Positions 51,914-60,586 of a stretch of 64,000 bases of DNA are shown here, piece by piece. The first letter of the stretch is position 1. Each line of letters starts with the position of its first letter. The notes beneath the pieces were generated by a model. The model saw nothing but the letters and a program-made list of their open reading frames with translations, made no database searches and was not told the origin of the DNA. A program made the translations under genes and the position numbers. Source of the stretch: Spirulina subsalsa PCC 9445 (GTDB lineage: Bacteria > Cyanobacteriota > Cyanobacteriia > Cyanobacteriales > Spirulinaceae); NCBI RefSeq assembly GCF_000314005.1, contig NZ_JH980292.1, positions 4,871,894 to 4,935,893 of the forward strand. Reading direction: 5' to 3'.

Positions 51914-53362
51914 TTATAGGGATTTGAGGGCTTGGGTTAAACGGCTTTTATCCCAACCTTTTTGGTGTAATAACACCCAAGCTTGAATTAAATCCGGGCC
52001 TTGGACTTCACCCGTTAGCCCAGCCCGCAGGGACTTCATCACCAGACCTTTTTTGACCTTTTGCGCCTTTGTCACCTGATTAATCAGGGATTTTGCCGCC
52101 TCCGGGGTCAAGTTTTCCGCCCCCTCCAACCCACTTAAAACCGCTTGGAGAATCTCCCTCGCCCCGTCGAGTTTTAACTGTTCTTGGGCGGCCTCGTTGA
52201 GGGTGATGGAGTCACCAAAGAGTAAGCACGCTTCGGCTACAGCATCGGTTAAACGGGTTAAACTGTGGGCAACTAAGGCCGCTAATTCCACCAACCAATC
52301 CCGATCCGCCACTGGATCAAAGGCATAACCTGCCCCTTGCCATTGGGGAATCAGTAAATCTACCAACTGATCGGGGGGCATATTGTGCAGATACTGACTA
52401 TTAATCCAGTCCAGTTTTTGCCAGTCAAATTTAGCCCCAGCCTTGCTCACTCGATCTAGCTCAAACTGTTGGGCGGCCTCGCTGAGGGAGAAAATTTCTG
52501 GGCTACCTTCTGGGGGAGTCCAGCCTAGGAGTGTCATATAGTTGGCGATCGCGTCCGGTAAAAACCCCATCCCTTGAAAATCGGAAATCGAAGTCACCCC
52601 ATCCCGTTTAGACAATTTGCGCCCCTCCTGATTCAAAATCAAAGGCGTATGAGCAAACACCGGCACCGTCCCCCCTAATGCCTCATAGAGTAGAATCTGC
52701 TTGGCTGTATTCGCGATATGATCCTCCCCCCGAATCACATGGGAAATCTGCATATCGATATCATCCACCACCACCGCCAAATTATAGAGCGGTTGACCAA
52801 ACACCTCATCCCCCTCGGGAGTGCGAGCAATCACCATATCGCCCCCCAAATCGCGCCCCTTCCAAACCACTTGGCCCCGAATCTGATCCGACCAAATAAT
52901 CTCCCGCTCATCCTCAATTTTAAAGCGGATCACAGGTTTACGTCCCTCGGCCACAAAAGCCGCCTCTTGTTCCGCCTTTAAGTTCCGATGGCGGTTATCA
53001 TAGCGCGGTGCCTCTTGCCGGGCTTTTTGCGCCTCCCGCATCGTTTCCAACTCCTCGGGCGTACAATAACAACGGTAGGCTAACCCCCGATCTAATAAAG
53101 TTTGTACCGCCTCCCGATAGCGTTCAATGCGTTGGGACTGATAAAAAGGCCCCTCATCCCAATTCAAACCTAACCATTTCAAGCCCTCTAGAATATTTTC
53201 CGTAAATTCCGCCTTTGAGCGTTCCGTATCCGTATCTTCAATCCGGACAATAAACTGTCCACCCTGACGACGGGCAAATAACCAGTTAAAAACGGCTGTA
53301 CGGGCTGTTCCAATATGAAAATTGCCCGTTGGACTCGGAGCAATGCGCACTCTAACGGTCAC
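51914..53362 (-). CDS. gltX: Glutamyl-tRNA synthetase
   Basis: This 482-residue class I synthetase has the HIGH motif in [15 protein letters not shown] and the KMSKS-type loop KLSKRDG. In cyanobacteria it charges tRNA-Glu, and usually tRNA-Gln, for transamidation; Glu-tRNA also starts tetrapyrrole synthesis. I chose GTG 53362 ([13 protein letters not shown]), with GAGG upstream, over the TTG at 53377. The zinc-site region contains [11 protein letters not shown]. Confidence 0.95.
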   Translation of the reverse strand: MTVRVRIAPSPTGNFHIGTARTAVFNWLFARRQGGQFIVRIEDTDTERSKAEFTENILEGLKWLGLNWDEGPFYQSQRIERYREAVQTLLDRGLAYRCYCTPEELETMREAQKARQEAPRYDNRHRNLKAEQEAAFVAEGRKPVIRFKIEDEREIIWSDQIRGQVVWKGRDLGGDMVIARTPEGDEVFGQPLYNLAVVVDDIDMQISHVIRGEDHIANTAKQILLYEALGGTVPVFAHTPLILNQEGRKLSKRDGVTSISDFQGMGFLPDAIANYMTLLGWTPPEGSPEIFSLSEAAQQFELDRVSKAGAKFDWQKLDWINSQYLHNMPPDQLVDLLIPQWQGAGYAFDPVADRDWLVELAALVAHSLTRLTDAVAEACLLFGDSITLNEAAQEQLKLDGAREILQAVLSGLEGAENLTPEAAKSLINQVTKAQKVKKGLVMKSLRAGLTGEVQGPDLIQAWVLLHQKGWDKSRLTQALKSL

Positions 53363-53546
53363 AATCAAAATCCTCAAATCGTGCAGAACCCTTAATTATA
53401 GCCCACTCTGAAAACAGTTGACCGTTAGAGTTCCTTCCTAGGGGTCTTCACCCCCCAGCCCGCTATGGATCAAAATTCCTACGGCAAACGGGAGAAGTCG
53501 GTATACTAACAGAGGCAAAAGCCTGTACAACGCACAGAGTATTCCT

Positions 53547-54599
53547 ATGAACTTACCCACCTTATTAAATGTTGCGATTGGTTTAGTTTTTATTTATTTA
53601 ACCCTGAGTTTATTTGTCTCGGCGTTAGAAGAGTTTCTAGCCGGTTTATTAAAAGCCCGGGCAAAGAACTTAAGAGATGGCATTATTAACCTGCTAGAAG
53701 GAAGGGGAGCAGAAGGGGAGATGATGGGTAAATTATATCATCATCCTTTAATTCGCTCTTTGAGCCAAGGACGGATTAAAAACAAATTACAGCAAATCCT
53801 GCCCTCTCCTTCTTATATTCCGTCTGATGTATTTTCTACGGCTTTGTTAGAGGTTTTGAAGCGAGAATATAATATTGACTTTGACTATTCCGATAATATT
53901 CAATCTTTTGTTGATAAATTAGAACAACATAAACAAGCTGAAACTTCTCCCCGCAAACGTTATCTGATTAATAATATTGCCGCCTTAGCTAGACAAGCGG
54001 AATCGAGACTGACCACGACAGAATTAAAGGTTAGACATCTGCATCAAGAAATATCTAAGTGGTTTGATCAATCTATGGAACGAGCTTCTGGAAGCTATAA
54101 ACGTCAAGCTAAGTTATGGGCTTTTATCTTAGGACTTGGGGTTTCCGTCATCTTTAATGCTGACACATTCTATATGATCCATCGTCTCAGTAGTGACCAA
54201 GAATTACGCATAGCTGTTAACGCTTTAACGACCCGGCTTATTGAAGAACAAAATTGTCGGGATGTAAGTTGTTTTGAGCAGCTTTCCTTAGACGAGATGT
54301 TAAGTCTTCCCATTGGTTGGTCTTCTTTTCCTCCTCCTAATGTTCAGGTTAAGGAACAGAAGCAGACTGTATGGGATAATAATGTACCGGATAATAATAC
54401 TAGGACCCAAGAGCAATCATCGGGATCATTCGGTAAGTTTTCCCGACAAGTTTGGGCTTGGTTCAGAATGATGTTAGGCTGGGTGGTGACAGCATTAGCT
54501 TTAGCAATGGGTGCGCCCTTTTGGTTTGATGTTTTAAACAAGTTTATTAATGTGCGCAATGTTGGACGAAAACCCCCTAGAATCGATTTAGAGGAATGA
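53547..54599 (+). CDS. Hypothetical membrane protein
   Basis: This 350-residue protein has three hydrophobic segments: residues 8-35 (VAIGLVFIYLTLSLFVSALEEF), about 190-210 (LWAFILGLGVSVIFNADTF) and about 308-330 (MMLGWVVTALALAMGAPFWFDVL). A soluble helical region lies between the first two. Similar proteins with the opening YLTLSLFVSALEE exist in cyanobacteria; no function is known to me. It lies 78 bp upstream of the FHA-PrsW gene, possibly in one operon. Confidence 0.78.
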   Translation: MNLPTLLNVAIGLVFIYLTLSLFVSALEEFLAGLLKARAKNLRDGIINLLEGRGAEGEMMGKLYHHPLIRSLSQGRIKNKLQQILPSPSYIPSDVFSTALLEVLKREYNIDFDYSDNIQSFVDKLEQHKQAETSPRKRYLINNIAALARQAESRLTTTELKVRHLHQEISKWFDQSMERASGSYKRQAKLWAFILGLGVSVIFNADTFYMIHRLSSDQELRIAVNALTTRLIEEQNCRDVSCFEQLSLDEMLSLPIGWSSFPPPNVQVKEQKQTVWDNNVPDNNTRTQEQSSGSFGKFSRQVWAWFRMMLGWVVTALALAMGAPFWFDVLNKFINVRNVGRKPPRIDLEE

Positions 54600-54677
54600 G
54601 ATGGGCTGAATTTTCAGGTTGAATCTCACTCAAATCTAGGGGACTTCTTGAGAAATTTCTGTTAGAATTACGTCAGT

Positions 54678-55967
54678 TTGTCTCTTGTTTATTCCGTTTC
54701 GAGTCAAAGGTTAACCATAGTGCAAGCCATTTTGCGCCAAGTTTCGGGTCATAGTCCTTTTACGGCCTATCCTCTGACTCCTGCTCAAGAGGTTGTTTTA
54801 GGTCGTGACCCCACCTGTCAGATTATTTTAGACTCAGATTTGTATATTGGCGTGTCTCGTCGTCACTTTGCCTTGCGTTATGTGGGCAAGCATTGGGAAG
54901 TTCATGACCTCGGGAGTGCCAATGGGACTTATCTGAACGGAAAACGCCTCAAATCGGCCGCTATTTTGCAACCGGGCGATCGCATTTCCTTGGCCAAAGA
55001 CCTCATTGAATTCGTCTTTGAACTCCCTCCCCCACCCCCCCCAGAGATTCTCACCCTGTCCCAACTCTTCCCCATTTTCTCCACGGCCAAAGACCTCCCC
55101 CACAAGGCCTATCTCCTCCCGGCCATCATCACGATTAGCTGTGTGGTGTTGATGTTCCTAACCATTGGTTATCCCATTGCCTTTAATCTTCTCCTCTCCA
55201 CCTACCTCGCTGGGATTGCCTTTTACTACATTTATCAACTCTGTGGCAAACCTAAACCCGGTTGGGTTCTCCTCTCCTCTTCCCTCATCACCATTCTCCT
55301 CATTATCAGTCCAGCCCTTAAACTCTTCTCGTTTGTTTTCCGCGTCCTCCTCCCCGGCAGCATCCCCCAAGATCCCAGCAGTATCCCCCCCTTAGATTTA
55401 TTCGTGCGAATGTTTTTCGGGGCTGGTCTGATGGAAGAATTACTCAAAGCCGTTCCGATCTTTTTGGCACTTTGGCTGGGTAAATGCCTTAAAGCCCCTT
55501 GGAATCATCGGGTTGGTGTCATTGAACCCCTCGACGGTATCCTGTTAGGGACATCCTCGGCCATTGGTTTCACCCTGATTGAAACCTTGGGTCAATATAT
55601 CCCCGACTTAATGCAGAGTACCACCCTCCAAGGGGGAGAAGCAGCCGGACAACTCCTCAGTTTACAACTCCTCATTCCCCGGATTTTAGGCCTAATTGCG
55701 GGTCATGTGGCCTATAGTGGTTATTTTGGCTATTCCATTGGTTTAAGTGTCCTTAAGCCCAGCAAATGCGCCTCTATTCTGCTCACGGGCTACCTGACGG
55801 CCTCGATTCTCCACACTCTCTGGAACACGGCAGGATTTTTTAGTCCTTTCTTTTTAGCGGTGGTGGGAACGCTTTCCTATGCTTTCTTGGCGGCGGCTAT
55901 CCTGAAGGCTCGGCAACTCTCCCCCACTCGTCAGTATAATTTTGCTACGCGCCTATCGGAGGATTAG
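54678..55967 (+). CDS. FHA domain fused to PrsW-like intramembrane protease
   Basis: This 429-residue protein has an N-terminal FHA phosphothreonine-binding domain (about 30-118; VVLGRDPTCQIIL, SRRHFALR, DLGSANGTYLNG). It is followed by a Pro-rich linker and about eight membrane helices. The PrsW (M82) motifs are GAGLMEELLKAVPIF and GFTLIETLGQY, plus a later GLIAGHVAYSGYFGY. PrsW proteins are glutamic-type intramembrane proteases that cut anti-sigma factors. The FHA fusion suggests control by Ser/Thr phosphorylation. The start is TTG 54678; GTG 54720 is an alternative. Confidence 0.85.
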   Translation: MSLVYSVSSQRLTIVQAILRQVSGHSPFTAYPLTPAQEVVLGRDPTCQIILDSDLYIGVSRRHFALRYVGKHWEVHDLGSANGTYLNGKRLKSAAILQPGDRISLAKDLIEFVFELPPPPPPEILTLSQLFPIFSTAKDLPHKAYLLPAIITISCVVLMFLTIGYPIAFNLLLSTYLAGIAFYYIYQLCGKPKPGWVLLSSSLITILLIISPALKLFSFVFRVLLPGSIPQDPSSIPPLDLFVRMFFGAGLMEELLKAVPIFLALWLGKCLKAPWNHRVGVIEPLDGILLGTSSAIGFTLIETLGQYIPDLMQSTTLQGGEAAGQLLSLQLLIPRILGLIAGHVAYSGYFGYSIGLSVLKPSKCASILLTGYLTASILHTLWNTAGFFSPFFLAVVGTLSYAFLAAAILKARQLSPTRQYNFATRLSED

Positions 55968-55986
55968 TTGGGGTTTGCTGAGAAGG

Positions 55987-56130
55987 TTCGGGAATCGGGT
56001 GTCGGCACTTCGACTTCGCTCAGTGACCGGAGTCGGGAATCGGGAGTCGGGTGTCGGGAATAGTTAATAATTATCAACTCCCCTGCTCCCCCTCTCCCCC
56101 TGTTCCCTGTTCCCCGTTCCCTGTTCCCTA
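55987..56130. repeat. Degenerate heptamer cluster with inserted hairpin repeat
   Basis: Degraded GGGAATCGGGTGTC-type heptamers are interrupted by CACTTCGACTTCGCTCAGTG, a dispersed word common in cyanobacterial genomes. They are followed by CCCTGCTCCCCCTCTCCCC and TTCCCTGTTCCCCGTTCCC runs. The cluster lies between convergent genes. Confidence 0.8.
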
Positions 56131-56134
56131 TCCC

Positions 56135-56353
56135 CTAGTGAGCGCCAATTTCTTCGGCAGACCGTTCTAACATGGCTTCATGGCGAAGTTCTTCCTGTTG
56201 GCGTTCCTGTGCCATGTGGACTCGCGCTTGTTCTTCGGTTAACCCATCATTGGCCGACTCTTCCGTAGCCCGTTCTAACATGGCTTCCTGTACATGGTTT
56301 TGGTGCTTGCGTTCGCGAACCATTAATTTCCGAGCTTCTTCTTGGGTACTCAT
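56135..56353 (-). CDS. Small charged helical protein with internal repeat
   Basis: This 72-residue, Glu/Arg/Gln-rich, probably fully helical protein has a twofold repeat: QNHVQEAMLERATEE and EELRHEAMLERSAEE, linked by NDGLTEEQARVHMAQER. The matching DNA word GTTCTAACATGGCTTC occurs twice (near 56165 and 56273). It has no known function. The ribosome site is weak. It ends 5 bases after the repeat cluster, another gene end touching repeats. Confidence 0.6.
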   Translation of the reverse strand: MSTQEEARKLMVRERKHQNHVQEAMLERATEESANDGLTEEQARVHMAQERQQEELRHEAMLERSAEEIGAH

Positions 56354-56479
56354 AGGGGTCTGCCTTAAGAATTTATCAAAGTTTTATCTTTTTTTAATCT
56401 GGCATATTTTTTTAAAAATGGTAGTGAAAGTTACCGATTGCTTAATAAACTGTAAAATTTAATACAAAAAATAAAACTC

Positions 56480-56596
56480 ATGACCCTAACACTTATTGAC
56501 TCTCACAGTTGGCACACTTGGATAGACCTGTTCTGTACCCTCTTGTTTGCTCTGACGGTGATTTGGGCTTTCTGGTTTGCCTCCCGCATGGATTAG
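56480..56596 (+). CDS. Candidate 38-residue single-pass membrane protein
   Basis: ATG 56480 to TAG 56594-56596 encodes a polar N-terminus (MTLTLIDSHSWHTW), one membrane helix (IDLFCTLLFALTVIWAFW) and a short FASRMD tail. The size and topology resemble small subunits of photosynthetic or NDH-1 complexes, but I cannot match it to any. No ribosome site was seen. The leader is very AT-rich (56390-56479). Confidence 0.4.
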   Translation: MTLTLIDSHSWHTWIDLFCTLLFALTVIWAFWFASRMD

Positions 56597-56695
56597 TCTG
56601 TTGATTCCCCTCTGATTGGGGCATTATCCCCAAACTCGACGCAAATTTATCCCCGCCCTTTAGGGGGAGGGGGAGAGAAAAAAGCAGGTTATTTG

Positions 56696-56727
56696 TAGGT
56701 TGGGTGGAGCGCAGCGCAACCCAACAC
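56696..56727. repeat. Single copy of the palindromic 40-bp-family repeat
   Basis: GTAGGTTGGGTGGAGCGC, then AGCGCAACCCAACA, with GTTGGGT pairing to ACCCAAC. It is the same family as 10499-10618. Confidence 0.85.
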
Positions 56728-56796
56728 CCCCCTCTTCCCATTGAGAAGCCGGGTTTTCGAGTCTCATTGCGTCCATATCTTGCTCTTTGAATATTC

Positions 56797-57642
56797 TCAA
56801 ACGTTGCTACATATTTCTAACGCTAACTGATAAATAGCGCGGCGGGGGCGGCCTGTGTCTTGGGCAAGTTGCCGACTGGCTTGAGAGCGAGTTAAACCTT
56901 GGGCGAGGAGTGCTTCTAAGGCCTGTTTTAACTCCCCTTCAGATAATTCTAACCTCGTGCTTTCCCTTGCTCCCCCTAGGATGAGGGTAAATTCTCCTTT
57001 AGGGCTTTGGTGGGTGTAGTGAGCGATCGCATCTCCCAAAGTCCCGCGCCAAAATTCCTCGTAACGTTTGGTCAATTCCCGCGCTAACACCACCGGGCGA
57101 TCTACACCCAAAACCTCGGCCAGATCCTGTAAGGTTTGCTGGAGACGGTGGGGGGCCTCGTAGAAAATCAGGGTGCGTGTTTCTGAGGGCAATTGTAGGA
57201 GGCGATCGCGCCGTTCCTTGCCCTTCGTTGGTAAAAACCCCTCAAACACAAAGCGTTCCGTCGGTAAACCTGAACAAACTAACGCCGTAATTCCCGCCGT
57301 CACCCCCGGAATAGGAATCACCTCAATTCCCCCATCAATACAACCTTTCACCAACTCATAACCGGGATCGGAAATTCCCGGCATCCCCGCATCTGTCACC
57401 AAAGCAAGATCCGCCCCCTGTTGTAAACGTTGCAACAGTTCCCCCAAACGCTGGCTTTTGTTGTGTTCGTAATAACTAATTTGAGGGGTGGTGATTTGGA
57501 AGTGCTGGAGTAGCTTTCCCGTGTGGCGGGTGTCTTCCGATGCGATCGCCTCCACCTCCTGCAACACCCGCACCGCCCGCCAAGTCATATCCTCCAAATT
57601 CCCAATCGGCGTTCCCACCACATACAATTTCCCCGCACCCAT
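56797..57642 (-). CDS. rsmI: 16S rRNA (cytidine-1402-2'-O)-methyltransferase
   Basis: This 281-residue tetrapyrrole-methylase-fold enzyme methylates C1402 of 16S rRNA. Diagnostic motifs are KLYVVGTPIGNLEDMT, ASEDTRHTGKLL, LVTDAGMPGISDPG, ERFVFEGFLPTKGKER, LIFYEAPHRL and LARELTKRYEEFWRG. I chose ATG 57642, 14 bp after the amylase stop. The longer frame overlaps that gene. It probably shares a transcript with the upstream amylase gene. Confidence 0.95.
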   Translation of the reverse strand: MGAGKLYVVGTPIGNLEDMTWRAVRVLQEVEAIASEDTRHTGKLLQHFQITTPQISYYEHNKSQRLGELLQRLQQGADLALVTDAGMPGISDPGYELVKGCIDGGIEVIPIPGVTAGITALVCSGLPTERFVFEGFLPTKGKERRDRLLQLPSETRTLIFYEAPHRLQQTLQDLAEVLGVDRPVVLARELTKRYEEFWRGTLGDAIAHYTHQSPKGEFTLILGGARESTRLELSEGELKQALEALLAQGLTRSQASRQLAQDTGRPRRAIYQLALEICSNV

Positions 57643-57656
57643 ACCCCCATCCTCCC

Positions 57657-59111
57657 CTAAACTTGTTGCACCAACACACAACCCTGACGAGCGCCCAGCG
57701 TCACCTCAAAGCGGGTATCTGGCCCCACTTCCTCCTGCTTTAACTCCGGATACCCCCAAACAATCTGACCAAAACCCCCCGCACTCTGGAACTTAGCCCG
57801 GGCGCTCTCAGTGCCTGCATTCACCAACACCAGCAGCTTAGAATCGCCCAAACACCGGGCAAACCCATAACATAACCCCTCCGCCCAAATCACCTGATAA
57901 TCCCCCCGACGGAGAGCCGGATAACGATGACGCAGGGCAATTAACTGTTTGTGATAGTCTAATAAATCCCGATCCCACTGTTGAGGTGCCGGAAACCCTC
58001 GCCGCGAATCCGGATCCAATTTCCCCGCTAATCCCACCTCATCCCCATAGTAAATACTGGGCGCACCGGGAAACGTTAACAACAAAAACGTCGCTAATTT
58101 TAAACTCTCCTTATCCTCACCCGCCACACTAAGTAAACGGGCGGTGTCATGACTACTTAAGAGATTTAACTGGGTGAGTTGAATCTCCCAAGGATAGAGA
58201 TTTAGCAAGCTTTGGATTTTTTCCCCATATCCTTGGGCATCAAGGGGGGGATAGGGGTAATAGTCGGGACCCTTGACTAAATCATAGAGGACGCGATCGC
58301 CTGCACAAAAAGCAATCGTCGGCCCGGTGAACAAATAATTCATCACCCCATCAAATTGGCTCCCATCCAGCCACTGCCGGGAATCGCCCCACACTTCCCC
58401 CACAATATAGGCCTCGGGATTAACCCCCTTCACCCGTTGGCGGAATTCCTGCCAAAACCCCGACGTTTCAATCTCAAACGGCACATCCAAGCGCCAGCCA
58501 TCAATCCCCTGTTTCAGCCAATATTCCCCAACCTGCATAATATATTCCCGCACATCGGGGTTATCGTGATTAAACTCCGGTAACGCCCGATTCCCCACCC
58601 ATCCCGCATAATTCGCCGGGTAACTGCCATCATAGGCCGAGAGAGGCCAACTTTCCACCTTAAACCAGTCCAACCAAGGGGAATGGGGGCCATTTTCAAG
58701 GATGTCATTAAAAAAGAAAAACCCCCGACTCGCATGATTAAACACCCCATCTAATACAACCTTCATCCCGCGCTGGTGTGCCGCGTCGAGCAGTTTTTCT
58801 AGGGCAAGATTCCCCCCCAAAATCGGATCCACTTGATAGTAGTCATGGGTGTGATAGCGATGATTAGAAGCGGATTGAAAAATCGGGGTAAAGTAAATGG
58901 CATTAATGCCTAAATCTTGTAGATAGTCTAATTGTTCGATCACACCCCACAAATTACCGCCCTTATAGCCTTGTAGCGTCGGGGCAGCCTCCCAAGGTTC
59001 ATAGGGGACATTGAAACTGAGGGGAGAGTAGGATTGTCCCTTAGCAAAACGATCTGGGAAAATCTGATAAAAAACCGCATCTTTCACCCAATCGGGGGTC
59101 ATAATAGTCAT
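57657..59111 (-). CDS. Glycoside hydrolase family 13 alpha-amylase/cyclomaltodextrinase-like enzyme
   Basis: This 484-residue (beta/alpha)8 enzyme acts on alpha-1,4-glucans. The conserved regions are VVLDGVFNH (region I, Asp121), GWRLDVP with nucleophile Asp209, IVGEVWGD with acid/base Glu239, and LLSSHDTAR with Asp322. The opening DAVFYQIFPDRFAKG is typical of neopullulanase/cyclomaltodextrinase-like intracellular members. No signal peptide is present, so it likely acts on glycogen-derived maltodextrins. ATG 59111 has GAGGA six bases upstream. Confidence 0.93.
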   Translation of the reverse strand: MTIMTPDWVKDAVFYQIFPDRFAKGQSYSPLSFNVPYEPWEAAPTLQGYKGGNLWGVIEQLDYLQDLGINAIYFTPIFQSASNHRYHTHDYYQVDPILGGNLALEKLLDAAHQRGMKVVLDGVFNHASRGFFFFNDILENGPHSPWLDWFKVESWPLSAYDGSYPANYAGWVGNRALPEFNHDNPDVREYIMQVGEYWLKQGIDGWRLDVPFEIETSGFWQEFRQRVKGVNPEAYIVGEVWGDSRQWLDGSQFDGVMNYLFTGPTIAFCAGDRVLYDLVKGPDYYPYPPLDAQGYGEKIQSLLNLYPWEIQLTQLNLLSSHDTARLLSVAGEDKESLKLATFLLLTFPGAPSIYYGDEVGLAGKLDPDSRRGFPAPQQWDRDLLDYHKQLIALRHRYPALRRGDYQVIWAEGLCYGFARCLGDSKLLVLVNAGTESARAKFQSAGGFGQIVWGYPELKQEEVGPDTRFEVTLGARQGCVLVQQV

Positions 59112-59379
59112 GAATCGTCCTCAGTACCTCCCTCCCTAGAGTGACACACTCCCCGCTTAAATCAAACCCCCCATCCGGTCGTAGTTGTGTTTGGGCAGTC
59201 AAAAAGTGCAGAGAACAGAGTACAATAACAAAACAACGAGCAATCAGCCTTGACCCCTTCTGCACAATGTCTAAGGAACAGGTTCAAAATTAAATCATTC
59301 AGGTAAATGCTTACGATTCTTGCTAATGCGCTTTTTATCATTCCAAGGGTAGAGAGCAAATTGTCTTTGTAACAATACA
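59112..59379. other. Intergenic region, no gene recognised
   Basis: This is divergent promoter space between the amylase gene and the response regulator region. Nothing could be recognised with confidence; the open frames here lack coding features. Confidence 0.4.
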
Positions 59380-59535
59380 TTGGAAGAAGAGACGAGCATA
59401 ATCGTTGAGAGTTGGCCTAACCATTGGGTTGGTTTCATAGTGCTTTTGTTTCAACTTCTCGCGGTCGTAGCAGGAAATGTTGCGCCTGTCGGAATGGCTG
59501 ATTATTTCACGCGGATTATTTCACTCTTTGGATAA
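59380..59535 (+). CDS. Candidate 51-residue membrane protein, TTG start
   Basis: The frame opens after a stop at about 59351. From TTG 59380 it encodes LEETSIIVESWPNHW, a hydrophobic helix VGFIVLLFQLLAVVAGN and VAPVGMADYFTRIISLFG, ending at TAA 59533-59535, 13 bases before the receiver gene. The composition looks coding, but there is no ribosome site and I recognise no family. It could also be a decayed gene fragment. Confidence 0.28.
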   Translation: MEEETSIIVESWPNHWVGFIVLLFQLLAVVAGNVAPVGMADYFTRIISLFG

Positions 59536-59548
59536 AGGTTAGTTTTTT

Positions 59549-59959
59549 ATGGTATCTTGTCAAACGTCCAGTTTGCGGGTTCTCATTGCAGATGACCACG
59601 AACTAACACGCTTTAGCCTCAAACTCATGTTTTCCATGCAGGAAAACATTAAGTTAGTTGGTGTAGCAGAAAATGGCGCAGAATTAGTTGAATTAGTCAA
59701 AACGCAATCTCCGGATGTAGTTGTTCTGGATTTGCAAATGCCAATCATGGACGGTTTAACCGCTTCCCAGATTATTAAGCAAATTCAACCGAATATTGCT
59801 CTAATTGCCTATACTTCCTTTGGCGATCCTCAACTCGAAGTCATGAGCAAAATGGCTAATATTGATGCGGTTTGTAGTAAAGATACACCCACAGCCGAGT
59901 TATTGAGTTTAATTCGCAGTTTAACGAAAGCGAATCAGAATCAAACCTCAATTCGCTAA
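59549..59959 (+). CDS. Single-domain response regulator (receiver only)
   Basis: This 136-residue CheY-like protein has an acidic pocket in VLIADDHELTRFSL, phospho-acceptor Asp61 in VVVLDLQMPIMDG, the switch residue in LIAYTSFGD and Lys in VCSKDTPTAELL. There is no output domain, so it would act by protein contact or phosphotransfer. The N-terminal half resembles NarL-type receivers, and it may be a truncated derivative. A complete MITE copy starts 17 bp after its stop. Confidence 0.88.
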   Translation: MVSCQTSSLRVLIADDHELTRFSLKLMFSMQENIKLVGVAENGAELVELVKTQSPDVVVLDLQMPIMDGLTASQIIKQIQPNIALIAYTSFGDPQLEVMSKMANIDAVCSKDTPTAELLSLIRSLTKANQNQTSIR

Positions 59960-59976
59960 GGCAATCTGTGATTAAT

Positions 59977-60140
59977 TAGGGTCTGCTGAATAACACCAGA
60001 TGCTAGGCTCAACAAGGGAACAGGGAACTCTTAACAGGGAACAGATCATCTAAAACTGGCACGATTGTCTATTCCCGACTCCCGACTCCCGACTCCCGAC
60101 TCCCGATTCCCCAACTCTCGGACTTATTCAGCAAGCCCTA
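59977..60140 (+). mobile_element. MITE-like element with heptamer array, reference copy
   Basis: This 164-bp element runs from TAGGGTCTGCTGAATAA to TTATTCAGCAAGCCCTA. Inside are CTAGGCTCAACAAGGG, two GGGAAC-type runs, ATCTAAAACTGGCACGA and six heptamers (60071-60112). The ends are 17-bp imperfect inverted repeats. The flanks are ATTAAT before and ATTAGG after, compatible with a short AT-rich target duplication. It has no coding capacity, so movement would need a transposase elsewhere. Confidence 0.82.
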
Positions 60141-60223
60141 ATTAGGGGAGAGGTGCTATTCTCGTTGCCAGACGCTTCGTGAATGCACCTCTCCCCCATT
60201 GTCTGCTGGAAATTCCCTATTCT

Positions 60224-60406
60224 CTAGGCGGGAAATACTTTCTCATACTCCTCAATCATCTCATCTAATTCTTCTAAAGCTTGGTTTACATCCACGCGCA
60301 AAATTCCTAAATCCGGTTGTTCTAGCAACTTCATTAAAAACTCTCGTTGTCCTTTGACTTCTTCAACTTTGGTTTTGAGGGTTTGTTCATCCATTTTTTC
60401 TGGCAT
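60224..60406 (-). CDS. Small acidic coiled-coil protein
   Basis: This 60-residue helical protein contains EQTLKTKVEEVKGQREFL, a short DLGILRVDVNQAL turn and EELDEMIEEYEKVFPA. The start is firm: AGAGGAG lies eight bases before ATG 60406. I recognise no function. The divergent upstream region contains the palindromic repeat and the predicted small RNA. Confidence 0.75.
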   Translation of the reverse strand: MPEKMDEQTLKTKVEEVKGQREFLMKLLEQPDLGILRVDVNQALEELDEMIEEYEKVFPA

Positions 60407-60473
60407 TGTCTAAGCTCCTCTGTCTAGGGTTGTCAACTATTTTGACATACTCTCCCAATGGGGGGGCAGATGG

Positions 60474-60522
60474 GGCTAAAGCCCAACAACGAGCCATGAG
60501 GTTGGTTGTTGGGCTTTAGGGC
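60474..60522. repeat. Palindromic repeat (GGGCTAAAGCCCAACAAC family)
   Basis: GGCTAAAGCCCAACAAC (60474-60490) and GTTGTTGGGCTTTAGGGC (60505-60522) form a long hairpin. A related element lies at 63713-63768. These are dispersed palindromes seen widely in cyanobacteria. Confidence 0.85.
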
Positions 60523-60586
60523 TGCACGGCTTTATCAAAACTTTATACAAATCAGTTAAAATTTACCAAAACTTAGTAAATAGGGG

